Of a stretch of DNA of 64,000 bases, positions 32,767 through 42,542 are shown in pieces. Positions within the stretch are counted from its first letter, which is position 1. Each line of letters begins with the position of its first letter. Position numbers and translations under genes: made by a program. Source of the stretch: DASSQJ01 sp963730165 (GTDB taxonomy: Bacteria > Actinomycetota > Actinomycetes > Actinomycetales > Dermatophilaceae); NCBI GenBank assembly GCA_963730165.1, contig CAVSQS010000002.1:62001-126000 (forward strand), written 5' to 3'. Under the pieces are notes generated by a model. It did not search any database and had not been told where the DNA came from. It saw only the letters and a program-made list of their open reading frames with translations.

Positions 32767-33138
32767 TCATCGCTGAGTACTCATCGGGTGCTCATCGCGT
32801 TCAAACCCGCTTCCGGTTGCGTGCTTCTCTGACGGTTCCTCCCGTGCGTGGCCCGCGACCCACCCGGCCACGAGCGCGGTGTCCGGGCCGGTGCTGCTGC
32901 GCAGCGCACGGCCGAACGCTCTGCGGCGGACGGCGAGGTCGAGGCACGAGACGTCGGGGTGCAGCCAAGCGCCACGCCCCGGACGACGGCGCCCGGGATC
33001 GGGAACGACGACCGGTCGGCCGTCCTCCCCCCACCCGAGAACCACTCGCAGGAGGACCGACCGGCTATCCGTCCCGCGACACCCGACGCAGGTGCGTACG
33101 GGCCCGGCGAGCCGGAGTCCAGTCCGGTCGGTTCGCAC
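32767..33138 (-). CDS. ylxR: YlxR family (DUF448) RNA-binding protein
   Basis: 123-residue protein read from GTG 33138. It contains the family signature GPVRTCVGCRGTDSRSVLLRVV near the N-terminus and GRGAWLHPDVSCLDLAVRRRAFGRALR in the middle, which form the RNA-binding YlxR fold. Related proteins bind RNase P RNA or act as DNA-binding regulators; the role here is not settled. It starts 11 bp after the nusA stop, as in nearly all actinobacteria, with infB following. Confidence 0.9.
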   Translation of the reverse strand: MRTDRTGLRLAGPVRTCVGCRGTDSRSVLLRVVLGWGEDGRPVVVPDPGRRRPGRGAWLHPDVSCLDLAVRRRAFGRALRSSTGPDTALVAGWVAGHAREEPSEKHATGSGFERDEHPMSTQR

Positions 33139-33149
33139 CAGTCTAACGC

Positions 33150-34217
33150 CTACGCGGGGTCGGGCGTGTCGGTGGGACCGGCCGCGACCCCTCCGGCCGC
33201 CGGCTCGGTGTCCGGGCGGATGTCGATCCGCCACCCCGTGAGCTTCGCCGCGAGCCGCGCGTTCTGCCCCTCACGGCCGATCGCCAGGGAGAGCTGGTAG
33301 TCGGGGACGACGACCCGGGCGGCCCTCAGCTTGGGGTCGACGACCTCGACGGAGCTGACCCTGGCAGGGGAGAGCGCGGCGGCGATGAACTCCTCGGGGT
33401 CCTCGGACCAGTCGACGATGTCGATCTTCTCTCCCTGGAGCTCGGCCATGACGGCGCGCACCCGCTGCCCCATCGGGCCGATGCACGCGCCCTTGGCGTT
33501 CAGGCCCGGCACCTTCGAGTGCACGGCGATCTTCGTCCGGTGGCCGGCCTCGCGGGCGAGGGCGGCGATCTCGACGCTGCCGTCGGCGATCTCGGGGACC
33601 TCGAGCGCGAAGAGCTTGCGGACGAGGTTGGGGTGGGTGCGGGAGAGACCGATCTGCGGCCCGCGCGGGCCTCTCCGCACCGAGACGACGAAGGTGCGCA
33701 GCCGCTGCCCGTGCGCGTAGGTCTCACCGGGCACCTGCTCGGCGGCGGGAAGGATCCCCTCGACGGTGCCGAAGTCGACGGTGACGTGGCGCGGGTCGGG
33801 ACTCTGCTGGACGACCCCGGCGACGATGTCGCCCTCGCGGCCGCGGAAGTCGCCGAGGATGGCGTCGTCCTCGATGTCGCGCAGTCGCTGGACGATGACC
33901 TGGCGCGCGGTGGCCGCGGCGACCCGGCCGAAGCCGCTCGGGGTGTCGTCGAACTCGGGGCCCAGCTCGCGGACCGGCCGGGCCGGGTTGCCCTCCTCGT
34001 CGACGGCCCCCTCGGGGGCGGGGGTCTCGTACTCCTCGCGTGCCCAGATGACGACGTGGCCGGACTTCCGGTCGAGCTCCGCGCGGGCGTGTCGGTAGTG
34101 CCCCTCGGTGCGCTGGTAGGCGAGGAGGAGCGCCTGCTCGATGGCGGGGATGAGGACGTCGAGGGAGATGCCGCGTTCGCGCTCGAGCGCGCGCAGTGCG
34201 GCCAGGTCGATGTCCAC
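33150..34217 (-). CDS. nusA: Transcription termination/antitermination factor NusA
   Basis: 355-residue NusA with N-terminal RNA-polymerase-binding domain (1-~120), S1 domain (GDIVAGVVQQ region near 130), and two KH domains including GACIGPMGQRVRAVMAELQGEKIDIVDW and GREGQNARLAAKLTGWRIDI. The acidic repeat domains of E. coli NusA are absent, as is normal in actinobacteria. GTG 34217 follows rimP after 2 nt. Confidence 0.97.
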   Translation of the reverse strand: MDIDLAALRALERERGISLDVLIPAIEQALLLAYQRTEGHYRHARAELDRKSGHVVIWAREEYETPAPEGAVDEEGNPARPVRELGPEFDDTPSGFGRVAAATARQVIVQRLRDIEDDAILGDFRGREGDIVAGVVQQSPDPRHVTVDFGTVEGILPAAEQVPGETYAHGQRLRTFVVSVRRGPRGPQIGLSRTHPNLVRKLFALEVPEIADGSVEIAALAREAGHRTKIAVHSKVPGLNAKGACIGPMGQRVRAVMAELQGEKIDIVDWSEDPEEFIAAALSPARVSSVEVVDPKLRAARVVVPDYQLSLAIGREGQNARLAAKLTGWRIDIRPDTEPAAGGVAAGPTDTPDPA

Positions 34218-34219
34218 GG

Positions 34220-34738
34220 TCAGCTCTCCTTCGTCTCGTCCGGTCGTGCGAACTCCACCTGCACGTGGGCGCGGTCGACCTCGCGGTACGGCACGGTCTC
34301 GGTGCGGGCCGGCTCCTTCGCCCCGGCGGCGACCTCGAGCACGAGGCAGGTCCGGTCGGCACGGACCAGCCGCCCGGTCGTGTCGGCGCCACCGCGCGTG
34401 ACCGTGACGAGCCGGCCGACGTTGCGCTGGAAGTGGCGTGGTTCGGTGAGGGGCCGCCCGACACCCGGGGAGGACACCTCGAGGGTGTACGGCTGCTCGC
34501 CCATGACGTCGGAGCGGTCGAGCACGTCGCCGACGACCCGCGTGGCGTCGGCGACCTCGTCGAGGGAGAGGGGCTCGGTCGGCTCGTCGACGGCGTCGAC
34601 GTCGCCGAGGTCGCGGTCGAGCAGTACGCGGACGACGCGCCGCCGACCCGCGGACGTTACCGTGAGGTCCTCGAGGACGAGCGGCGAGGAGGCGAGGGCC
34701 TCGTCCAGCACGGGACGGACCCGGTCGACGGTTGCCAT
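34220..34738 (-). CDS. rimP: Ribosome maturation factor RimP
   Basis: 172-residue 30S assembly factor, first gene of the nusA-infB operon. The N-terminal domain ends with YTLEVSSPGVGRPLTEPRHFQRNVGRLV, the key family motif, then the SH3-like C-terminal domain. ATG 34738 has GAGGGAGGAGG upstream. A TAGAGT at 34788-34793 is a possible -10 for the operon; its start would give a leader of about 43 nt. It diverges from the ferritin-like lipoprotein gene. Confidence 0.95.
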   Translation of the reverse strand: MATVDRVRPVLDEALASSPLVLEDLTVTSAGRRRVVRVLLDRDLGDVDAVDEPTEPLSLDEVADATRVVGDVLDRSDVMGEQPYTLEVSSPGVGRPLTEPRHFQRNVGRLVTVTRGGADTTGRLVRADRTCLVLEVAAGAKEPARTETVPYREVDRAHVQVEFARPDETKES

Positions 34739-34835
34739 GGCTGCCTCCTCCCTCTCTCTGCAGTTCTGGGCGCCGGGGCGCACGCCCACTCTAGGCCACG
34801 GGAGCGGAACCCCCACCCGTGCGATGATGCCGCGC

Positions 34836-35756
34836 ATGGGGGAGGGATCCGCGCCGCGACACCCACGGCGCACCCTCCTGGCCGCCGCCGTGACGCTCCC
34901 CCTCGTCGGCGGGTGCGGGGTCCGCCTCGAGGAGGGCGCACCACCCGTCCCGCTCGTCCCGACCCGCACCCCACTCCCTGGCGAGGACCTCCTCGTGGCA
35001 CTGACGCGCGAGTGCGTCGCCCTGGCCGAGGAGGCGACCCGGACCCCCGGCGAGGTCGCCGGGGCGCTCGTGCCCGTGCACCGCCGCCAGCACACCGTGC
35101 TGCGCACGACGCTCGTCCGGCTCGGGGTCCCCGTCGAGGTCGTCGACGGCACCCCGCCGGCCTCCTCGCCCGGGACACGCGCGACGTCGGCCGCCGCGAC
35201 GCTGGGCCGGGCCGAGGCATCGTCCGCGGCACGCGCCCCGTCCTTCGCGCTGGCTCCCGAGAACCTGCGGCCCACCCTGGCCGCCCTCCACGCCCAGCGC
35301 TACGCCGCGGCGGTGCTGCTCACCGGGGAGGCGGCCGGACCACCGGCCCGCCCGCTCGGTGGCGACGTGGTCACCCAGCTGGCCGCGCAGACCGCGGGCG
35401 CGATCTACTTCCTCGAGGTCGTCGCCGCACGCACCTCGGGGTCGGTCCGCACTCGGGCGTCGAGGACGCTCGAGGCGCTGGGCACGCTCCTCGACGAGCA
35501 GCTCGCCGGGGGCGCGCAGGCCCCGGAGGCGCTGGGCCACCCGCTGCCCTTCCCGGTGCGCACACGCGCCGACGCGACCCGGCTGGCCCGGGAGTCGCTC
35601 GGGACGCTCCGAGCCGCCTACGGGCCCCGCCTGGACTCCCTCCTCGGGTCACGGCCCACCGCGGGCTGGGCGGCCACGACGCGCTGGCTCGGGGCCGTCG
35701 AGGCCCAGTGTCACCGCTGGTCCCTGCCCCTCGAGCCCTTCCCGGGCCTGGAGTGA
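34836..35756 (+). CDS. Ferritin-like DUF4439 lipoprotein
   Basis: 306 residues: basic start with PRRTLLAAAVTLPLVGGC giving a lipobox Cys 27, a linker, and two helical stretches (LLVALTRECVALAEEATRTPGEVAGAL and later QLAAQTAGAIYFLEVVAARTSG...LLDEQLAGGA). The C-terminal half matches the ferritin-like DUF4439 domain found divergent from rimP in many actinobacteria. Metal ligands are not obvious. It may store or bind metal on the outer face of the membrane. A GATGAT, 7 nt before ATG 34836, is a possible -10. The stop overlaps the kinase gene start (GTGA). Confidence 0.8.
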   Translation: MGEGSAPRHPRRTLLAAAVTLPLVGGCGVRLEEGAPPVPLVPTRTPLPGEDLLVALTRECVALAEEATRTPGEVAGALVPVHRRQHTVLRTTLVRLGVPVEVVDGTPPASSPGTRATSAAATLGRAEASSAARAPSFALAPENLRPTLAALHAQRYAAAVLLTGEAAGPPARPLGGDVVTQLAAQTAGAIYFLEVVAARTSGSVRTRASRTLEALGTLLDEQLAGGAQAPEALGHPLPFPVRTRADATRLARESLGTLRAAYGPRLDSLLGSRPTAGWAATTRWLGAVEAQCHRWSLPLEPFPGLE

Positions 35757-36649
35757 GCGGCGTCGAGCTGCCCGAGGCGTGGGTCGAGCAGGTCTCCGGC
35801 CGCCCCCCGCAGGGAGGTCCGAGCGGCGCGGAGTGGGTGGCGCGGCTCCCCCGGCTCGTCGAGCAGGCGATGGAGCGGTGGGGCCTGCGTCTCGATGGGC
35901 GACCCCGCACCGGGTGGACCGCCCTCGTCGTTCCGGTCCGGCGCGACGGGGAGCCCCTGGCCCTCAAGCTGACGTGGCCGCACCCCGAGGCTCGGCTCGA
36001 GCACCTCGCCCTGCGCCACTGGGACGGGTCGGGCGCGGTCCGGCTCGTCGCGGCCCGGCCGGCCGACGGCCAGCTCCTCCTCGAGCGGCTCGACGCCGAC
36101 GAGGACCTGCGGGAGGTGTGGATCGACGAGGCGTGTGAGGTCATCGGAGGCCTGCTCGCTCGCCTCGGCGTCCCGGCACCGCCGCAGGTCGAGCGGCTCG
36201 GCGACCACCTGCCCGCACACCTGGAGCGGATGGCACAGCGCCCGGCGGTCCCCCGGCGGGTCGTGACGCGCACGACCGGCCTCGCCCGTGAGCTGCTCTC
36301 CGAGCCCGGTCCGGGCCTGTTGCTCCACACCGACCTGCACTACGAGAACGTCCTGCGGGTGCCCGGTGGCGAGTGGCGCGCGATCGACCCCAAGCCGCTC
36401 TCCGGCCACCCGGGCTTCGAGCTGCTCCCGGCGCTGAAGAACCGTGTCGGGGAGATGGGTCAGGGTGCGGCGTTCCGGTGGGCGGTACGGCACCGGCTCG
36501 GGATCCTCGCCGAGGCGGCCGGCATCGACGAGGACGAGGCCCTCGCCTGGTCGCTCCTGCGCGCCGGTGTCGAGACGAGCTGGGCCACCGAGGAGGGAGG
36601 GGACGCGGTGACGACCTGCGTGGCCCTGACGAAGGCCCTCGACGACTGA
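35753..36649 (+). CDS. Aminoglycoside/hydroxyurea phosphotransferase-like kinase
   Basis: 298-residue protein of the APH(6)/streptomycin 6-kinase family (APH_6_hur). Seen here are the N-lobe ALVVPVRRDGEPLALKLTWPH (Lys of the ATP site), the catalytic loop LLHTDLHYENVLR, and the metal-binding DPKPLSGHPGFELLPAL. Such chromosomal genes confer resistance in some hosts, but most have unknown small-molecule substrates. It overlaps the ferritin-like gene by 4 bp. The next gene has its own promoter. Confidence 0.88.
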   Translation: MSGVELPEAWVEQVSGRPPQGGPSGAEWVARLPRLVEQAMERWGLRLDGRPRTGWTALVVPVRRDGEPLALKLTWPHPEARLEHLALRHWDGSGAVRLVAARPADGQLLLERLDADEDLREVWIDEACEVIGGLLARLGVPAPPQVERLGDHLPAHLERMAQRPAVPRRVVTRTTGLARELLSEPGPGLLLHTDLHYENVLRVPGGEWRAIDPKPLSGHPGFELLPALKNRVGEMGQGAAFRWAVRHRLGILAEAAGIDEDEALAWSLLRAGVETSWATEEGGDAVTTCVALTKALDD

Positions 36650-36663
36650 GCGCGCCGACAGCC

Positions 36664-36669
36664 TACGGT
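36664..36669 (+). promoter_or_regulatory. -10 hexamer of leaderless promoter (DUF255 gene)
   Basis: TACGGT, 6 nt before ATG 36676. Confidence 0.5.
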
Positions 36670-36675
36670 GGGTCG

Positions 36676-38685
<2,010 letters not shown>

Positions 38686-38739
38686 CGCCCCTGCATCACG
38701 GGTCTCCGGAACCTGCCTCCCCAGGGGCTCAACGCCCCC

Positions 38740-38875
38740 GCGGATGCCGGGCAGCACAGAGGAGAGGCCCTCGGGTGGTGGTGTCACCCACGGACCGCCA
38801 CCCGGCATCCGCCAGTTCCCGTGGGGGCGAGGCCCGAAGGCCCGCACCACAGCCGACGAGAACTGTGGGCGCGCG
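38740..38875. repeat. Inverted repeats between convergent genes
   Basis: GCGGATGCCGGG (38740-38751) and its perfect complement CCCGGCATCCGC (38801-38812), 49 bp apart, with a nested GGGTGGTGG / CCGCCACCC pairing. A second pair is CAGTTC / GAACTG at 38813-38818 and 38870-38875. Together they can fold as two long stems between the convergent DUF255 gene and secreted-protein gene. Terminator-like, or a structured RNA. Confidence 0.5.
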
Positions 38876-38926
38876 ACCCACGAGGGGCCGCACGTCCGTT
38901 GACCCGATCTCTCGGGAGTTCCATGG

Positions 38927-39421
38927 TCACGCCACCGACGGCAGGCAGTCCCCGGCCGTGTTGCCGGAGGGGATGTTTTCCGACTGCAGCTCGGCAATCT
39001 GCTCGGTCCCACCGTCGATCGAGTAGAAGACGACGAGGTTGACGGTGCACGAGTGCGTACCCAGCAGGTACGCCGTGATCGTGTTGCCATCGGTGGTGCA
39101 CTGGTTCCCGCCCTCGAAGACCAGCCGGCCGCGGGACTGCCTGTTGGCGAGCTGGATGTCGTCGATGCAGACGGAGGAGACGCCATCGACCAGGCAGCCG
39201 CTGACGTCGGTCACCTTGATGACCAGCTTCATGTTCTTCACGGACGTGTTGCAGCACTTGAAGGAGCCCGGGGCCAGGCTGAACTGAGGAACACACGTGT
39301 TTCCGGAGCCGGCCATGGCCGGCGCTGCGGCTCCGATGGCGATGACGGGGACGGCCCACGCCGCACCCTTGGCGATGGTGCGGCGGCTGGGCCGCACCTC
39401 AATCCCCTGCGATTGAGACAT
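38927..39421 (-). CDS. Exported cysteine-rich protein with Tat-like signal
   Basis: 164-residue protein of unrecognised family. The signal is PSRRTIAKGAAWAVPVIAIGAAAPAMA with RR at 13-14 and a predicted cut near residue 37, a class seen on many Micrococcales surface proteins. The mature part is about 127 residues with eight cysteines including a CC pair, suggesting four disulfides, and a beta-rich pattern (MKLVIKVTDVSGC, NTITAYLLGTHSC). GC content appears lower than the neighbours by eye. ATG 39421 is chosen because the signal begins there. Surface or extracellular; function unknown. Confidence 0.75.
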   Translation of the reverse strand: MSQSQGIEVRPSRRTIAKGAAWAVPVIAIGAAAPAMAGSGNTCVPQFSLAPGSFKCCNTSVKNMKLVIKVTDVSGCLVDGVSSVCIDDIQLANRQSRGRLVFEGGNQCTTDGNTITAYLLGTHSCTVNLVVFYSIDGGTEQIAELQSENIPSGNTAGDCLPSVA

Positions 39422-39570
39422 GAAACGACCTAGTCCTCGTGACGGGCTCCCCTGCTGAAACCCGACTGAGTGCTTCGAGGATACCAGCGCCACGGCACGT
39501 CACCGCAAGCAGTTGGGGAAACGTCCTCGCCGGTCGTGACGGCGACGGGAGACCGGTCCCCCGTGCCTGG

Positions 39571-40350
39571 TCAGAGCGTGATGAGGCGGTACTCCGGGTC
39601 ACGCTGGGCGAGGAGGCGACGGGCCCGCCCCGGGTCGACCCAGGCGGCGGTCGCCCAGACGTCGGCCCACGTGAGGTCCGGCCCGAGGACCGTGACCGAA
39701 CCGGGTCGCTCGACGGGTCGTCCGGTCCGCGGGTCGACGACGTGGCCACCGCGTTCTGCCGCGCCGGAGGTCGCGACCGCCCCGCGCCGCAGCGTGACGA
39801 CGTCGGCGACCCGCCCGGGGTGGGTCGGGTCGGCGAGCCCGATCCGCCACGACGGCGCTGCCGAGGACGGGCCCGGGCCCGCGCCGACCGCGACGTCGCC
39901 CCCGGCCCCGATGCTCCAGGCGAGCTCGGGGACGACATCGAGGTGCGCCCCGGCTCCCGCGACGGCCCAGCCCTTGACCAGGCCCGTCGGGTCGAAGAGC
40001 GTCCTGCCCCCGGACCGGCCTCGCCACGCCTGGAACAACCCGTCGGTCCGCTCCTCCGCCTCCAGGCTCAGCTCGGTGACGTCGGCGACCCACGCGTGGA
40101 CCTCATCGGCCTCACCGTGCTGCAGGCGCAGCAGGTCGCTGTCCGCGCGCCACGTGCTGAGCACCGCGTCCACCCGCCTCAGGTGCGCGAACACCCGTTC
40201 GACCGCGCTCTGGATGTCGGGCCTGGTCGGCTCGACCGCCCGGACGTGGACGCTGACGGCCGTCCCCATGACGTGCTCGACCCAGGCCCGGCGGGCGAGC
40301 ACCGGCGGGGGCGGGGCGGCCGGGGTCACGGGGATCTCGGCGGTGATCAC
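39571..40350 (-). CDS. apbE: FAD:protein FMN transferase (ApbE)
   Basis: 259-residue flavin transferase that attaches FMN covalently to a threonine of target proteins, using FAD. Family landmarks are VEHVMGTAVSVHV near residue 20, the DPTGLVKGWAVAGA segment, IGAGGDVAVG and a C-terminal AERGGHVVDPRTGRPVE loop that binds FAD/metal. GTG 40350 overlaps the stop of the FMN-binding protein gene by 4 bp. The clear substrate is that neighbour. Confidence 0.95.
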   Translation of the reverse strand: MITAEIPVTPAAPPPPVLARRAWVEHVMGTAVSVHVRAVEPTRPDIQSAVERVFAHLRRVDAVLSTWRADSDLLRLQHGEADEVHAWVADVTELSLEAEERTDGLFQAWRGRSGGRTLFDPTGLVKGWAVAGAGAHLDVVPELAWSIGAGGDVAVGAGPGPSSAAPSWRIGLADPTHPGRVADVVTLRRGAVATSGAAERGGHVVDPRTGRPVERPGSVTVLGPDLTWADVWATAAWVDPGRARRLLAQRDPEYRLITL

Positions 40351-40958
40351 AGGTTCGCCTGGTCGATCGCGGACTGCAGCGACTGGATGTAGCCCTCCGA
40401 CGTGAACGTCGCACCCGAGACCATGTCGATGCTCGAGCTCTGCGCCTGGACGACCTCCTGGTTGAGGATCGGCACCGCGTAGGAGTTGATCTGCTGGTCG
40501 CGACCACTGCTCCACGGCACCTGCGTGACGACGGACTTGGTGATCGACCCGTTCGAGACGGTGATCTGGACCTGGACCGGGCCGAACTGCGTCATGACGG
40601 CCGCGCCCGCGTAGGTTCCGCTGCTCGAGCCACCCGAGGAGCCCGACGACGAGCCGGAGCCGGACGAGCCCGACGACGAGCCGGAGCCGGACGAGCCCGA
40701 GCCGGAGGAGCCGGACGAGCCCGAGCCGGAGGAGCTCGAGGACGAGCCGGTGCCGGAGGTGGCGGACCGGCTCGGCGTCGGCGTGGACGTCGCTCCCCCG
40801 CTCGACCCGCTCCCTGCGGAGCCGGCACCGCCGGACCCCGCGTTGGCCGCGCCGAGGGCCACGACGCCGGCCGCGCTCGAGCTCGTCGAGGTGTGGTAGC
40901 TGAACAGGAGCACGAGCGCCGAGAGGGTGCTCAGGGCCCACATGGTGATTCGTCGCAT
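40347..40958 (-). CDS. FMN-binding domain protein, Ser/Gly-tethered
   Basis: 203 residues: N-terminal membrane helix (about 5-22), a very low-complexity Ser/Gly spacer at about 41-114, and a C-terminal FMN_bind domain (about 116-203) beginning YAGAAVMTQFGPVQVQITVSNGSI. The flavinylation motif D178-x-x-S-G-A-T is present as DMVSGAT, with Thr 184 the expected FMN site. The domain should stand outside the membrane on a flexible stalk, receiving electrons from the ferric-reductase-like protein encoded upstream. ApbE follows with a 4-bp overlap. Confidence 0.93.
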   Translation of the reverse strand: MRRITMWALSTLSALVLLFSYHTSTSSSAAGVVALGAANAGSGGAGSAGSGSSGGATSTPTPSRSATSGTGSSSSSSGSGSSGSSGSGSSGSGSSSGSSGSGSSSGSSGGSSSGTYAGAAVMTQFGPVQVQITVSNGSITKSVVTQVPWSSGRDQQINSYAVPILNQEVVQAQSSSIDMVSGATFTSEGYIQSLQSAIDQANL

Positions 40959-40984
40959 GGGAGGTGGTTCCTCGGTCCGTGTCG

Positions 40985-42415
40985 TCAGTAGGCGAAGCGC
41001 TCGAGGTGCACCGCGTCGCGGGGCACCCCGGCATCGAGAGCGGCCCGGCGGGCGGCGTCCATCCACCCGTCCGCACCGCAGATGAAGACCTCGTGGTCCT
41101 CGACATCGGGGACGAGCTGGGTCAGGGCACGGTGGTCGCTCAGGTGGGCAGCCTGACGCGGGAGCCAGCTGTCACGGTCCTCGATGCGCCTGCCCTCCAC
41201 CTGGACGTAGCGAGCGCCCCGCAGGTCGGCCAGGGCACGCAGCTCTCCCGCGAGCACGGCCTCCTCGCGCGAGCGGACCCGGTGGACGACGGTGACGTCG
41301 CCCGGCTGCTGGGGCAGCTCCTCGAGGAGCGCGCGCAGCGGGGTGATGCCGATGCCCGAGCCCATGAGGAGGACCTTGCGCCGCGTACGGACCCCGCCGT
41401 GCAGACGCCCGTAGGGGCCCTCGACGAGGACGCGCGTCCCCGGCCGCAGGTTGGCGAGCCGGGAGGAGCCGTCGCCGACGTGCGCCGCGGTGATGCGCAG
41501 GGTGCGGCCGTCCGGCGCCGCGGAGAGCGAGTAGGGGTTGGCGCGGCTCCAGCCGGGGCCGTCGAGGAAGCGCCACTGGAGGAACTGCCCGGCCCGCACG
41601 GGGAGGTGCCTGAGGGCGTCCCCGCCCACCGTGACCGTCGTGACGCCGGGCAGCTCGGAGCGGACGTCGAGCACCCGCAGCGGGGTGCGCAGCGAGCGCC
41701 GGAGCGGCACGGCCACACGGAACACCAGCACCGCGGCCGCGGTAACCGACCAGAGCGACCACCAGAAGAGCGTCGCTGCCCTCGAGCTGAGGAAGTCCGC
41801 CCCGGTCCACAGCTGGTGCGGCAGCGCGAGGCCGGCGCCGAGGTAGCCGTAGAGATGGATGAGGTGCCACGACTCGTAGCGCAGCCGGCGTCGGGCCCTC
41901 TTCACCGAGGTGACGACGACCATGACGAGAGCCGCCGTCCCGGCGACGGCGAGCAGCATCCCCGGGTAGTTGACGGCGAGGTCCCAGGCGGTGCCCCACA
42001 CGCCGAGCGGCGTCGAGGCCGCGTAGCCGAGCGTGATGAGGACGATGTGGGCGAGCAGCAGGGTGAACGAGGTGAAGCCGACGAGGCGATGGGTCCGGGC
42101 GAGCTCGTCCTGGCCCCAGGCCTGCTCGATCCACGGCACCCGGGCCATGAGGAGCACCTGGAGGAGGAGCAGCGCGGACGCGACGAGCCCGGTGAGCCGG
42201 CCGGTCGAGGTGAGGGCCCCCGCGAGCGAGGACATCTCCCGGACCCCGCCGCCGGCCACCCAGAGCGCGACGACGACGAGCAGGACGCCCCAGCCCAGGG
42301 CCCCCGTCGCGTCGCGCCACCACCGCGGGACGGGCGCGAGCCGACGGTGGGCGCGAGGCAGGGCGCGGTCGGCGGGCGCGAAGGCCTCCGCGGAGGTCAC
42401 GGTGCTCGACGTCAT
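40985..42415 (-). CDS. Ferric reductase-like transmembrane flavoprotein
   Basis: 476 residues. A ferric-reductase-like membrane domain (about six helices, residues 40-240) has candidate haem histidines H109, H123, H184, H187 and H200. A cytosolic FAD/NAD(P)H reductase part follows, with NPYSLS (293-298), GPYG (333-336), GSGIGITPL (352-360) and CGADGWM (446-452), and an aromatic C-terminus (RFAY) as in ferredoxin-NADP reductases. It should move electrons from NAD(P)H across the membrane to the FMN-binding protein. ATG 42415; 26-bp gap to the next gene. Confidence 0.92.
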   Translation of the reverse strand: MTSSTVTSAEAFAPADRALPRAHRRLAPVPRWWRDATGALGWGVLLVVVALWVAGGGVREMSSLAGALTSTGRLTGLVASALLLLQVLLMARVPWIEQAWGQDELARTHRLVGFTSFTLLLAHIVLITLGYAASTPLGVWGTAWDLAVNYPGMLLAVAGTAALVMVVVTSVKRARRRLRYESWHLIHLYGYLGAGLALPHQLWTGADFLSSRAATLFWWSLWSVTAAAVLVFRVAVPLRRSLRTPLRVLDVRSELPGVTTVTVGGDALRHLPVRAGQFLQWRFLDGPGWSRANPYSLSAAPDGRTLRITAAHVGDGSSRLANLRPGTRVLVEGPYGRLHGGVRTRRKVLLMGSGIGITPLRALLEELPQQPGDVTVVHRVRSREEAVLAGELRALADLRGARYVQVEGRRIEDRDSWLPRQAAHLSDHRALTQLVPDVEDHEVFICGADGWMDAARRAALDAGVPRDAVHLERFAY

Positions 42416-42542
42416 GGTGGGTACTCTCCGGCCGGTCCCTATGGGCCACCTGTGAGGACGGTCGGTGTCCTCCGTGAGCCGATGCCGTCCTCCCGGCGGG
42501 GCCGATGGAGGCGTGGGCGCCGCATCGGCGACAATGCGGCGC

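Noticed and set aside
28223..32776. Very long open frame on the plus strand opposite infB
   Set aside because: It is the GC-rich antisense of IF-2 and runs over the peroxidase and repeat array; its translation is low-complexity Arg/Asp-rich and shows no domain.
34739..34835. Riboswitch or leader upstream of rimP
   Set aside because: Less than 100 bp, shared by two divergent promoters, with no recognised aptamer motif.
35753..36649. Antibiotic-resistance island
   Set aside because: The kinase is embedded in a conserved chromosomal context without mobile elements, so resistance function is not supported.
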